Assembly: GCA_040752275.1 (NCBI GenBank)
Contig: JBFMFH010000076.1
Location: 1 to 64,000, forward strand
DNA length: 64,000 nucleotides
Direction: 5' to 3'
Source: JBFMFH01 sp040752275
GTDB taxonomy: Bacteria; Acidobacteriota; Vicinamibacteria; Vicinamibacterales; JAKQTR01
Under the pieces are notes generated by a model that had not been told where the DNA came from, ran no database searches, and worked only from the letters and a program-made list of their open reading frames with translations. This document shows positions 42,140 to 51,041 of this stretch, piece after piece. Made by a program: the position numbers and the translations under genes. Each line of letters begins with the position of its first letter. Position 1 is the first letter of the stretch.

Positions 42140-44288
42140 CATGGACCTCGAGAGCGTCGCCTGGCCGGTGTCCAGTGTGGGTGAAGGCGTGGAGTTGCTC
42201 GCGCGCAAGCGTAGGCTCGTGCGCCACTCACGAGTTACCTCGCTCCCGGTACTCCGGCCTGCCGACGCGGCGGACCCCGGTGCGTTCGCTCGGTGGATAG
42301 ACGGGGTCGCGGCAGAACTCGGCGTCGAGATCGAACCGGTGGCCGCCTCGTACGCCGAGGTCGACCAATTCGTCCGCGCGGCGGCGCCGGCGCTCGTGCG
42401 ATTGCCCGCTCAAGGCCACGGGGATGCGCTGCGTTTCCTGGTTGTCATCAAGCGAGTCGGCCGGCACCTCTCGGTCCTCGGACCCGACCTCCAGGCCAGG
42501 CGGGTACCGTGCGACGCCGTGCGTGACGTCCTGTGCCATGAGATCGAAGCGTCTGTCCTAGACGAGGCCGATCGCCTGCTGGACTTTGCAGGAACACCTG
42601 CCGGCCGCCGGTCGATGGCGCGCAGCGCCATCGCTCGCGAGGCCGTCGCCCGTCGTGGCGATGGCGCGTCCCCGATCGGCAGCGGTTGGCTCCTGCGGCT
42701 CGCGGCCGGCGCGGGGCTGCGGGAGCGGGCCCGACACGAGGGCTTCTGGGGGCTGCTGTCCAGGGACTTCGGCATCATCCTCCTGCAGCACGTGTTCGAA
42801 TTGGCCGCGTGGATCGTCCTCGCCAGAAGCGCGCTCTCGAGCACGGTTGAGAAGGGCTGGCTCTGGGCGTGGGCGTTGTTGCTGCTCACGGCCGCCGTGT
42901 GCCGAATGCCCGCACAACATCTCCGGGGGGCGCTCCGCCGGAAGATCATGGGGGTCAAGCTTTGGCTCCTCCACCGGGCGCTCACACTAGATCCGGATGC
43001 GGTTCGCCATCAGGGCACCGGTCAGTTCCTGGGCTCCATCATGGCAGCCGGGCTCCTGGAAGACGGTCTCGGCAACTACACCGTGATGGTCCTCATGTCG
43101 GTGGTGAAGATCCTGACCATTGCGGCGTTGTTGGCGTTCGGGGCCGGCGGGTGGATCCAGGCCAGCCTGCTCGTAGGGTGTACGGCGCTCACGTTGTTGA
43201 TGGGCTGGCGCTACCTGCGGCGCGGCAGCCGCTGGAGCGCGGCCTATCACCACATGACGGGCGACCTCGTCGAGCGGATGGTTGGGCACCAGACCCGCCT
43301 GATCCAGGAAGGCCCCGAGCAATGGCACACCGAGGAGGACGCCATCCTGGATCACTACGTGCAACAGTCGGAGTCGCTCGATCGGGTCGAGGCGCAGCTG
43401 CGGGCGTTCACGACGCGGGGTTGGATGGTCATCGGACTTGCCGGCCTCGCCTACCCCTTCATCATGACCGAGCCGTCAGTGGCGAGCATGCTGACGGGCG
43501 TGGGCGGTATCCTGTTGGCATCGGCCGCCCTGGAAAGCCTCGCGCAGGACATGTTCGTGCTGGCCCAGGGCATGCTCGCCTGGCAGCAGGTCAAGTCCCT
43601 GACCGCCACCGGCACCGTTCGTGCCGACGCCGTCTCGTTCTCCGCCCGGCCGTCGGTTGGCGTGCCTGACGCCACGCATCCCCTCCTCGTCGCGCGAGAC
43701 CTCAGTTTCAGGTTCTTCGATCGCGGACGGCCCATCCTGCGCGAATGCAGCCTGCAGATACGCCCTGGCGACCACTTACTGTTGGAGGGCCCATCAGGGG
43801 GAGGCAAGTCCACCCTCGGCTCCTTGTTCGCAGGGCTGCGCCAGCCCAACTCAGGACTCGTGCTCCTGAAAGGGCTCGACCTCGGAACGGTCGGACCCGA
43901 CCAGTGGCGACGAAGTGTGGTGATGGTGCCGCAGTTCCACGAGAACCATGTCTTCACCGAGACGATCGCCTTCAATCTCCTCATGGGCCGCCACTGGCCG
44001 CCGGGGCCCGACGATCTCGCGCGAGCGGAGGCTGTCTGCCGCGAACTGGGCCTCGGCGATCTGCTCGACCGAATGCCTGCCGGACTCGATCAGCCCGTCG
44101 GGGGAAGCGGGTGGCAACTGTCTCACGGAGAGGCGAGCCGCGTGTATCTCGGCCGTGCGCTCCTGCAGGATTCGGAGCTGGTCATCGTCGATGAGACGTT
44201 CGGCACCCTCGATGCGTCGAACTTGCGCAAGGCGATGCAGTGCCTGCTCGACCGCGCCCCGACGCTGATGGTGATTGCCCACCCGTGA
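42132..44288 (+). CDS. ABC exporter, second half-transporter
   Basis: This 718-residue protein has an N-terminal domain of about 220 residues with no peptidase motif, a membrane domain (VFELAAWIVLARSALSS, LLLLTAAVCRMP) and a nucleotide-binding domain with Walker A GPSGGGKSTLG, signature LSHGEASRV (an LSGGE variant) and Walker B LVIVDETFGTLD. It ends two residues after the start of the H-loop (MVIAHP then stop), so the usual 40-residue end is missing. GTG 42132 has GGGAGAGGA 8 nt ahead and overlaps the previous stop; ATG 42141 is the alternative. It is likely a heterodimer partner of the upstream exporter. Confidence 0.85.
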   Translation: MASMDLESVAWPVSSVGEGVELLARKRRLVRHSRVTSLPVLRPADAADPGAFARWIDGVAAELGVEIEPVAASYAEVDQFVRAAAPALVRLPAQGHGDALRFLVVIKRVGRHLSVLGPDLQARRVPCDAVRDVLCHEIEASVLDEADRLLDFAGTPAGRRSMARSAIAREAVARRGDGASPIGSGWLLRLAAGAGLRERARHEGFWGLLSRDFGIILLQHVFELAAWIVLARSALSSTVEKGWLWAWALLLLTAAVCRMPAQHLRGALRRKIMGVKLWLLHRALTLDPDAVRHQGTGQFLGSIMAAGLLEDGLGNYTVMVLMSVVKILTIAALLAFGAGGWIQASLLVGCTALTLLMGWRYLRRGSRWSAAYHHMTGDLVERMVGHQTRLIQEGPEQWHTEEDAILDHYVQQSESLDRVEAQLRAFTTRGWMVIGLAGLAYPFIMTEPSVASMLTGVGGILLASAALESLAQDMFVLAQGMLAWQQVKSLTATGTVRADAVSFSARPSVGVPDATHPLLVARDLSFRFFDRGRPILRECSLQIRPGDHLLLEGPSGGGKSTLGSLFAGLRQPNSGLVLLKGLDLGTVGPDQWRRSVVMVPQFHENHVFTETIAFNLLMGRHWPPGPDDLARAEAVCRELGLGDLLDRMPAGLDQPVGGSGWQLSHGEASRVYLGRALLQDSELVIVDETFGTLDASNLRKAMQCLLDRAPTLMVIAHP

Positions 44289-44296
44289 GAGAGACG

Positions 44297-46471
44297 ATGT
44301 TCGACCTCACGCTCTCGGTGTGCCGAGACGCCGTGCTCCACGCGCTCGGGAGACTGGATCCCGAGAGTCCGGCCCCTGGGTGTCGCCGTGCGGGCGTCGA
44401 CCCCGCCGCAGGCCGGATTCCCCTGTCGGCGGGTGACGCCCAGGCGATCGACGAACCGCGCCCCGATGCCGGTCCGCCGAGCCCTGCGGCGGAAGCGTTT
44501 CTACTTGCACTCGATCAGGAAGACGCTCGACTCAATCGCGACCTGGCGCTCTCGGCTGCGGCGTTGGGCTTCACGACCGTGGGGGCGCTGGTCAGCCCAG
44601 CGGCCATCCTACTGGGCCTGCCGATACTGGTCGTGCAAGCCGTCCCGTACCTGCGGGAAGGATATCGGAGTCTGGTCGAGCGACGCACGATCGACGGCGC
44701 GGTGCGCGATGCTGCCGCGGTGGCAGGGTTCCTGGCCACAGGCCTGCTGTCCATGGCGGCACTGGCGGAGGGCGCGTACGCATTGACCAAGAAGATCGTG
44801 CTGCGGACCCGCCGCAGGTCGGAGGACGCGCTGACGGCCGCGTACGGAGAGCTGCCGCGAACGGTCTGGACCGTCACGCCGCAGGGAGAGGAAGTCGAGA
44901 TTCCCTTCGAGCAGTTGCGGCCGAGCCACCAGGTCGTCGTATCGGCCGGCCAGCGTGTACCCGCCGACGGCCACGTCGTCCAGGGGATGGCGACGATCGA
45001 TCGGCGGTCGCTGACCGGCGAATCGCAGCCGGTCGAGAGCGGCGTGGGCGACGCGGTCTTCGCCTCGACGCTCGTGGTGTCGGGGCGCATCGTGCTTCGG
45101 GTGGAGACGTCCGGAGAGGACACGACGATGGGGCAGATCGTCCAGGTCCTGCGCGCGACGTCCCACTACCCGTCGTCGGTCGAGCTGTGGAGCAAGCGGT
45201 TCTCCGATCGACTCGCCCTGCCGACCCTTGCCGTGAGCGCGGCGGCGATGCCACTCGCGGGGGCGTCTGGCACGCTGGCGGTGCTCATCTCGGATCCGAC
45301 GTGGAACGCGCGCCTCACCGGCCCGCTCAGTGTGTTGAACTACCTGCGCCTCGCAACCCGGCAGGGCATTCTGATCAAGGACGGTCGCGCGCTCGAACTG
45401 CTGTCGAAGGTCGACACCGTCGTGTTCGACAAGACCGGCACGCTCACACTGGAGCAGCCGGAGATCAGCCGGGTCCACGTCTGCCATGGTCTGGATGAAG
45501 ACCAAGTCCTGCGCTACGCCGCGTCCGCGGAAGCGCGGCAGCAGCACCCCATCGCCCGCGCGATCCTGCAGGCGGCGGAGGCCCGCGGGCTCGACCTGCG
45601 CGAGCGCCGGGACGCCCACTACGAAGAGGGGTTCGGCATCCTGGTCGATCTGGGGGATGAACGGGTCCAGGTGGGCAGCGCCCGGTATGTCGAGGCGGAG
45701 GGCATCCGCGTCCCGGACCAGTGGCGTGCGCTGCTGGCGGCGGGCCAGCAGCAAGGCCATTCCTACGTGTTCGTCGCGGTGAACGGCCGGCTGGCCGGCA
45801 TGATCGAACTGCGCCCGGCGATCCGCCCCGAAGTGCACCGGCTCGTACGTCAGTTGAAGGCGCGCAACCTGACGCTCTGCATCCTCTCGGGCGACCACGA
45901 GCAGGTAACCGCGGCGCTCGCGGGACAGCTCGGGATCGCGCAGTACTTCGCCGAGGTCCTGCCAGCGGGCAAGGCGGAGATTGTCGAGCGGCTCCAGGCC
46001 GGAGGCGCGTCGGTCTGCTTCGTCGGAGACGGCATCAACGACGCGATCGCCTTGAAGACGGCCCACGTCTCGGTCTCGCTGCACGGGGCGTCCACCGTTG
46101 CCGCCGATGCGGCGTCGGTGGTCATGATGGACGGCAACCTGGAGAAACTGCCACGGCTGCTCGAGATCGCCGACGGGCTGAAGGCCAATCAGAAGATCGA
46201 CCTGCTCGCCTCCATTCTCCCGAGCACCCTCGCGATTGCGGGGGTGTTCACGCTGCAGTTCGGAGTGCTCCCCGTCTTCCTGATTACTATGGCGGGCGAC
46301 GCGGTCGGCATCACCAACGCCATGCTGCCGAGAGTCCTCCCGCACACCGCCGGAGAGGCTGCTCCACCACCGCCAGACTCGGCGCGAACGGGCCGTCCGG
46401 TTGCCCAGCAGGAAGCCGATGCATCAGGGAGGTCCGAGGTCACTCGTGCCCACCGGACCGAGGTGTCATGA
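44297..46471 (+). CDS. P1B-like P-type ATPase without the CPC metal motif
   Basis: This 724-residue protein has TGES (near 239), the phosphorylation motif DKTGTLT (Asp near 378), the P1B-type HP motif QQHPIARAI (near 414) and GDGINDAIA (near 577). The sixth-helix CPC/SPC/CPH motif that binds metal in P1B pumps is absent; the equivalent site reads SDPTWNARLTGPLSVLNYL. The N-terminal metal-binding domain is also replaced by an unrelated 80-residue stretch. Energy-coupling residues are intact, so it probably pumps or flips something else, or serves the exporter pair 8 bp upstream. ATG 44297; the stop overlaps the next start (ATGA). Confidence 0.85.
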   Translation: MFDLTLSVCRDAVLHALGRLDPESPAPGCRRAGVDPAAGRIPLSAGDAQAIDEPRPDAGPPSPAAEAFLLALDQEDARLNRDLALSAAALGFTTVGALVSPAAILLGLPILVVQAVPYLREGYRSLVERRTIDGAVRDAAAVAGFLATGLLSMAALAEGAYALTKKIVLRTRRRSEDALTAAYGELPRTVWTVTPQGEEVEIPFEQLRPSHQVVVSAGQRVPADGHVVQGMATIDRRSLTGESQPVESGVGDAVFASTLVVSGRIVLRVETSGEDTTMGQIVQVLRATSHYPSSVELWSKRFSDRLALPTLAVSAAAMPLAGASGTLAVLISDPTWNARLTGPLSVLNYLRLATRQGILIKDGRALELLSKVDTVVFDKTGTLTLEQPEISRVHVCHGLDEDQVLRYAASAEARQQHPIARAILQAAEARGLDLRERRDAHYEEGFGILVDLGDERVQVGSARYVEAEGIRVPDQWRALLAAGQQQGHSYVFVAVNGRLAGMIELRPAIRPEVHRLVRQLKARNLTLCILSGDHEQVTAALAGQLGIAQYFAEVLPAGKAEIVERLQAGGASVCFVGDGINDAIALKTAHVSVSLHGASTVAADAASVVMMDGNLEKLPRLLEIADGLKANQKIDLLASILPSTLAIAGVFTLQFGVLPVFLITMAGDAVGITNAMLPRVLPHTAGEAAPPPPDSARTGRPVAQQEADASGRSEVTRAHRTEVS

Positions 46472-47286
46472 ATCCGACGCGTGCGGTGAAGTACGGCACG
46501 TTCACCATCGTCGATAACGTGGGCTCGTGGACCGTTGACGGGAAGGTGCGCGTTGTCCTGGCGGGAACCAAGCCTGATTCCGGTCGGCGTGAGGGTTTCT
46601 GGACGCTCTGCCGGCGCGAACCGAAACGGGAGTACCACGCGGCCGTCGGCGGTCTGTGCCTGTGGAGCAAGTACGACTGCGTCTTCTGCCTCGAACCCAG
46701 AGGACGAGGAAACCCAGGAGCCGAACGCTCTCTGAGCAATCCGCGCGATCGCACGGATCTGCTCGCTCGTCTTGCGAGGGGGCAGCGCGTGGACCGGCTG
46801 GTTGCTGCCAGGGACCCGTTGGGCCCCTACCAGGAGAAGATGATCGATTGGCAGGCGGATGTGGTCCGCCGCTACGGCATTCAGACGTTCTACTACTCGG
46901 TTCCGGTTGACGAGTACGCGGCCATGTTCCGTGAGTTCGAGTGCTTTCTTCCGCGGCACTGCGTCGAGCAGGTCCATCACCGGCTGCGCAGACATGGTGC
47001 GCGGCTCGAAGAGCGGATTCGCGAGGCGATCCCGGCTTGCATCGAGTTCCTTCATCCGATGCGGCAGGACCCGTCTCTGTCGCCGGAAGAATCGTACGTG
47101 TGGCCGTACCGGCACTTGAGCGTGGACCTGGGCATCGAGGAGATGGAGGATGTTCGGATTCCGTATGAGGCGATGAAGTCAGGCGCAACCCTGCCGCCGA
47201 TCCTGCTGGGCATGTTGGGACTGCCCAACCCATACTACGTGCGGCGCGCCAATCCCGAGGAACTTGACGACCTGCTCGTGGGGTGA
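46468..47286 (+). CDS. Unknown 272-residue protein coupled to the P-type ATPase
   Basis: I do not recognise this protein. It is soluble, with four cysteines in the first 75 residues (C48, C64, C71, C74 within GGLCLWSKYDCVFCLEP), which could bind a metal or cluster, and an alpha/beta C-terminal half (YGIQTFYYSVPVDEYAAMF). Its ATG overlaps the ATPase TGA, so the two are co-translated. Context places it in the export part of the peptide cluster. Confidence 0.7.
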   Translation: MNPTRAVKYGTFTIVDNVGSWTVDGKVRVVLAGTKPDSGRREGFWTLCRREPKREYHAAVGGLCLWSKYDCVFCLEPRGRGNPGAERSLSNPRDRTDLLARLARGQRVDRLVAARDPLGPYQEKMIDWQADVVRRYGIQTFYYSVPVDEYAAMFREFECFLPRHCVEQVHHRLRRHGARLEERIREAIPACIEFLHPMRQDPSLSPEESYVWPYRHLSVDLGIEEMEDVRIPYEAMKSGATLPPILLGMLGLPNPYYVRRANPEELDDLLVG

Positions 47287-47342
47287 GGAGCGTGCCTGCC
47301 CCGCATGTCGAACGACCGATGTCTTCGGCCCTCGAGTGCGCG

Positions 47343-48065
47343 TCAGGGCCAGTGTGACTTGGGTTCCCGCGGAGGGTAGCTGCGCTTGCTGTGCGTGAGG
47401 CCGGCATCGACCAGTCCCTCGGCCAGTTTGAGCGCCGCCAGCGTCGGATCGATGACCGGCACCGGGCGACCGTCCTCGGCGAGGGCGCGCGCCACCTGCG
47501 GGCCCAAGCCCTGCATGCCCGTGCAGCCGAACAGGATGGCATGCGCACGATCCTCTCTCACCGCGCGGATCGCCTGGTCCACGACCGCTGCCTCCAAACC
47601 ACTCGGGTCCCGGTCGAACGCGAGAACCGGGATGTTGACGGGGCGCACCGATGCGAGGCGGCTCTCGAACCCGTATGCCCGGCCCTGACGCTCAATGGCG
47701 CAGATATCCCGTTCGAGCACGCCGATGACCGAGAACCGATGGGCCAGCATGGCGGCCAGGGACATCCCGGCCTGCGCCGGGCCGACGACTGGAATGGAGA
47801 CGGCCTCGCGGGCCGGGGACAGCCCGGGGTCTGCCATGCAGTCGATAATCACCGCATCCATTCCCTGCGCCTCGGCTTCGCGCACAGCCGTGAGGATGCC
47901 AGGCACCGCCAGGGCCTCGTCCTCGTCGCACTCGATGGAGGCGGGGCCCTCATCGAGGCACACCAGACTGATCTCGACGTCTGGTCTCGCAGCGGCTGCG
48001 TAGAAACCCCGCGTGCGGTACGCAGTGTCGTACGGCGTCACCGGAACAACGACTCGGATTCTCAT
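47343..48065 (-). CDS. Asp/Glu/hydantoin racemase family protein
   Basis: This 240-residue protein has both catalytic cysteines of the family: VIIDCMADPG (Cys 76) and ILFGCTGMQG (Cys 180). The two-domain alpha/beta pattern is normal. These enzymes invert the alpha carbon of amino acids or hydantoins without cofactor. Near an NRPS it could supply a D-amino acid, though none of the visible modules needs one. I prefer ATG 48065 with GGAG 11 nt ahead over an in-frame GTG at 48086. It converges on the 272-residue gene. Confidence 0.85.
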   Translation of the reverse strand: MRIRVVVPVTPYDTAYRTRGFYAAAARPDVEISLVCLDEGPASIECDEDEALAVPGILTAVREAEAQGMDAVIIDCMADPGLSPAREAVSIPVVGPAQAGMSLAAMLAHRFSVIGVLERDICAIERQGRAYGFESRLASVRPVNIPVLAFDRDPSGLEAAVVDQAIRAVREDRAHAILFGCTGMQGLGPQVARALAEDGRPVPVIDPTLAALKLAEGLVDAGLTHSKRSYPPREPKSHWP

Positions 48066-48146
48066 GGTCGCAGATACTCCCTGCACCGCCGGGCCGTTGT
48101 CCCAGTCGATCGCAGTGTGCTGGTGCCTTCTCCAGCCGATCGGAGA

Positions 48147-48896
48147 TCACAGGGGGAACCGGGCGGGTGCTGCCGGCTTGGCACCTGCGGCCTGAGTCGC
48201 TCCGACTTCCGCCGCGGTCTCGCTCAACAGACTGGCGAAGGTCCTGGGATCTTGGACGGCTGCCGCGTCCATTGACTTCGCCGCATGGGCTCTTCGTTCC
48301 GCTTCCGGTGCGAACAGGAGATCGGTCGATGGTGTGACAAGCCCCACCGTGACCAGCCGGGTGAACAACCGCTGAGCGAAGACCCGGTTTCTCTTGTTCT
48401 GCGGATCGGCCAGCCAATCGCGATAGATCGCGAAGGGCTGCAGATCGCGGCTCTTCCAGGCGGACAGGCAGTACAGCCCCACCGACTCTTCCATCCGGTG
48501 CTTCAGCTGTCCGGTGATCTTCGGGTCCATCAGCCAAACCAGATCGAATCCACGCCGATCGCAGAACGCGGAAAGATCCTGAACGAACGTCCCCAGCTCG
48601 TCGTCGCCAAGCCCCTGCAGCCAGATCGTGAAATCAGCGGCGTCCGCCGGCAGAGACTTGTAGATCATCGCTCGCCGGTCCAGTTCCGCTTTGCCAATCC
48701 AGTCTCGGAACTGCCCGTCTCGTCTGCGGTCGCGACCGCGAGGCAGCGCCACCTTGCCCAACCGAACGCGGGTCTTCCCGACGGCTTCTCTGCTGCTCTC
48801 CACCACTCGGCTGGCGGCCTGGGTCACCCGGCCGGTCTTCTTCTGCCACCACACCACAAGCGCGCCGCCCAGGACCGCAACTAGGAAGATTGACAC
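48147..48896 (-). CDS. Single-pass membrane protein, paralogue 3 of 3
   Basis: The 249 residues have the same plan as the proteins at 26190 and 37636: a hydrophobic N-terminus (IFLVAVLGGALVVWW), a basic juxtamembrane region, then QFRDWIGKAELDRRAMIYKS, LPADAADFTIWLQGLGDDEL, FDLVWLMDPKITGQLKHRME and SAWKSRDLQPFAIYRDWLAD. Identity to the other two is low but the order of blocks is kept. GTG 48896 lies inside the end of the ParA-like gene (16-bp overlap), so the two are coupled. The coupling suggests this family works with, or is positioned by, a ParA ATPase. Confidence 0.75.
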   Translation of the reverse strand: MSIFLVAVLGGALVVWWQKKTGRVTQAASRVVESSREAVGKTRVRLGKVALPRGRDRRRDGQFRDWIGKAELDRRAMIYKSLPADAADFTIWLQGLGDDELGTFVQDLSAFCDRRGFDLVWLMDPKITGQLKHRMEESVGLYCLSAWKSRDLQPFAIYRDWLADPQNKRNRVFAQRLFTRLVTVGLVTPSTDLLFAPEAERRAHAAKSMDAAAVQDPRTFASLLSETAAEVGATQAAGAKPAAPARFPL

Positions 48897-49771
48897 GGTG
48901 CCATCCCCTTCTTCTCATCGCCGTCTGATTGGTCTGCTGCACGTTGCTGGACGTGACAGGGCAAAGCCAGCCGCTCCACGACCCAACGTGCCAGGGCCAG
49001 GAAGTGCTCCGCCTCGGGATGCCGCCGGGCGAAGGTGAACACGGGCTGACATGCGCCAGCCGCCTCCGCGACGCGCACGCTGCGTCCGATGGAAACGGGC
49101 AGGAGGGACAACCCAGCCTTTTCCATCGCCTCGCGCTCGTCGTTGTGGTGCCTGAGGCGCGCATCGTAGAATGTCAACAAAACGCCAAGGATCACCAGCT
49201 CCGGGTTGACTTCTGCCTGGACGGAGCTGACAACCTGCGTGAACAGCAGCAGGCCGCGCAAATCCTGCGCCGTCGGCTGGGCGGGCACGATGACCGCGTG
49301 AGCGGCACCGAGCGCGTTGATGGTGAGCAGCCCTTGATTCGGCGGGCAATCCACCACGCACACGTCGTAGTCCTGCGCCACCGTCGCCAAGACCTTTCTC
49401 AGAACGAACTCACGTCGCAGGCGCGACGACAGTCCTTGCTCGGCGGTGGCCAGGGCCGTGTCGCCGGGGCAGATCCACAGATTGCCTCCAAGGTCCACCA
49501 CCACGTCCTTCATTTCCACGTGCCCGGGGTTCGCACCGCCAAGCACTTCAGCCAGAGAAAACACCTGCCTGAGGAAGCGCGCGGCGCCGGCCGTCTCCCC
49601 GTGCGCCAGTTGATCCTGCACCCCGCACGTGCCGGTCAGACTCGCCTGAGGGTCGGTGTCCACGAGGAGGACGCGCAGTCCGTATGCCCACGCGAGGGCC
49701 GCGCCGAGGTTGTGGGCCGTCGCGGTCTTGCCGGTGCCGCCCTTGTGATTGGCGATGGCAATCGTCTGCAT
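48881..49771 (-). CDS. ParA/MinD-type ATPase, orphan
   Basis: This 296-residue protein has the deviant Walker A IANHKGGTGKTATAHNLG with the signature Lys, switch I VDTDPQASLTG and switch II VCVVDCPPNQGLLTINAL. ParA-family ATPases form ATP-dependent dimers on DNA or membranes and position plasmids, chromosomes or protein complexes. No parB or parS is visible. Its only coupled partner is the single-pass membrane protein gene that overlaps its 3' end, so protein or complex positioning is more likely than DNA segregation; that is inference. Confidence 0.9.
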   Translation of the reverse strand: MQTIAIANHKGGTGKTATAHNLGAALAWAYGLRVLLVDTDPQASLTGTCGVQDQLAHGETAGAARFLRQVFSLAEVLGGANPGHVEMKDVVVDLGGNLWICPGDTALATAEQGLSSRLRREFVLRKVLATVAQDYDVCVVDCPPNQGLLTINALGAAHAVIVPAQPTAQDLRGLLLFTQVVSSVQAEVNPELVILGVLLTFYDARLRHHNDEREAMEKAGLSLLPVSIGRSVRVAEAAGACQPVFTFARRHPEAEHFLALARWVVERLALPCHVQQRAADQSDGDEKKGMAPCQSS

Positions 49772-49870
49772 ATGGGTCGTTCCACGGTCCCGACGAAGGG
49801 TTGACTTTTCGAGACCGATTGTAACTCCGATTGGGCGGGCCCGCTGCGCGCTCCGCCGATGGCCTTCTCG

Positions 49871-50914
49871 TCACGGCGACGCTTGGGTTCCGCCTGGGCG
49901 ACCCCCATCGGCGGGGCTCTCGTTGCGGGCGTGCGAGGCGCCCGGGGGCGCTCCTCGGCCGCCTCGGGCCCCGCCGCCAGGTCGACCGAGACCGCGGCCG
50001 GCCGCTCCGAGGATGACGACAGCAAGCGCGACCGTTATCCAGGTCCTCATGTCTGTGTGGAACATCTCGGAGGCCTGCGCGGAGGCCGCCTTGCTCCAGA
50101 CGTTCGTCCCACCATGCAGGATGATGCCCGGTAACACGCTGCCCCCGGTTCGATTCACGAAATAGGCGATCGCGACCGAGAGCGAGACGGTCAGCAGCGC
50201 GAAGACGGCCTGGCCGGCCAGCCAGCTCGGCAGCGACGTGCGACCGAGCAGCGTCGGGATCTCGCGTGGCAGATGCCATGCATACCAGAGAAGGCCGACG
50301 ACGATCGCCGCCGTGAGCCCTGACATCCGTTGCTGGCAGAGCGGCAGCGCGAAACCCCTCCAACCCATCTCCTCGAGCAGCCCGCCCTCATCGAGGAACG
50401 GCCCGGCCACCGCGAGGGCCAGCACGGCTGGGAGCGAGCCTCCCATCGTGTGCCAGACCTCCGAGAACGCCGCCGGCGAAGCGTAGCGCATGGTGAGCCA
50501 GAGGTGCCAGGTCAAGCCGACTCCGTACACGACCGCCAGTACGACGTAGGCTCGAATAGCCTGCGCAACCGGGACGTCCGGCCCGACGGGCCTGAGTCGT
50601 GCGGCCCATCCGCGAATCCCCGGCCGGCCGTCGCGCAGCATCACGGTGAGACACGCTGCGACGCTCGGCGCGACGGCGAAGACGAGGATCAGCAGGGACG
50701 ACCACGAGCCGGTCGACCAGGCAAAGCGCGCGATGTTGAGCGCAGTGGCATAGAGTTGGTGACGGGCCAGCCACTGGAACATCGTCGTCAGCAGCGAGGC
50801 CCGGTCTGGGTCGGTCGCGAGCAGCGCGCCGTAGGCCGCCATCACCGCTGACGCGAGCATCAGCGCGACCGCGTAGTAGAAGGCCAGCGGGAAGCGTCGC
50901 GCCAGCGACCTCAC
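49871..50914 (-). CDS. CPBP-family intramembrane metalloprotease
   Basis: This 347-residue polytopic protein has the CPBP/CAAX-protease-2 motifs: LLEEMGWRGFALPL (EExxxR), WYAWHLPRE (His) and a final HGGTN. Members are membrane glutamate/metalloproteases that process prenylated proteins or bacteriocins, or give self-immunity. The last 50 residues (GRGLGRPGGGARGGRGAPP) are low-complexity and cytoplasmic. GTG 50914 is preceded by GGGAGGG. Within the peptide cluster an immunity or maturation role is possible but unproven. Confidence 0.85.
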   Translation of the reverse strand: MRSLARRFPLAFYYAVALMLASAVMAAYGALLATDPDRASLLTTMFQWLARHQLYATALNIARFAWSTGSWSSLLILVFAVAPSVAACLTVMLRDGRPGIRGWAARLRPVGPDVPVAQAIRAYVVLAVVYGVGLTWHLWLTMRYASPAAFSEVWHTMGGSLPAVLALAVAGPFLDEGGLLEEMGWRGFALPLCQQRMSGLTAAIVVGLLWYAWHLPREIPTLLGRTSLPSWLAGQAVFALLTVSLSVAIAYFVNRTGGSVLPGIILHGGTNVWSKAASAQASEMFHTDMRTWITVALAVVILGAAGRGLGRPGGGARGGRGAPPGASHARNESPADGGRPGGTQASP

Positions 50915-51041
50915 AGATCCCTCCCATCGGCAAGGCGCCCCACATCAGATGAGACTGGACGATGGCCTCTCGTCCGAAGCCTCAGCAGAGGCGGCCAGGA
51001 TCCCCGGTATTCAGCGGCCGGAATTCCCGGGACCCACATCC

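Noticed and set aside
39434..44288. Complete bacteriocin (class II or NHLP) export locus
   Set aside because: No leader-peptide precursor gene is visible nearby and the C39 domain appears inactive; the phosphopantetheinyl transferase and NRPS explain the context better.
48881..49771. Plasmid partition locus marking an integrated plasmid
   Set aside because: Only ParA is present; there is no parB, replication gene, origin repeat or att-like border.
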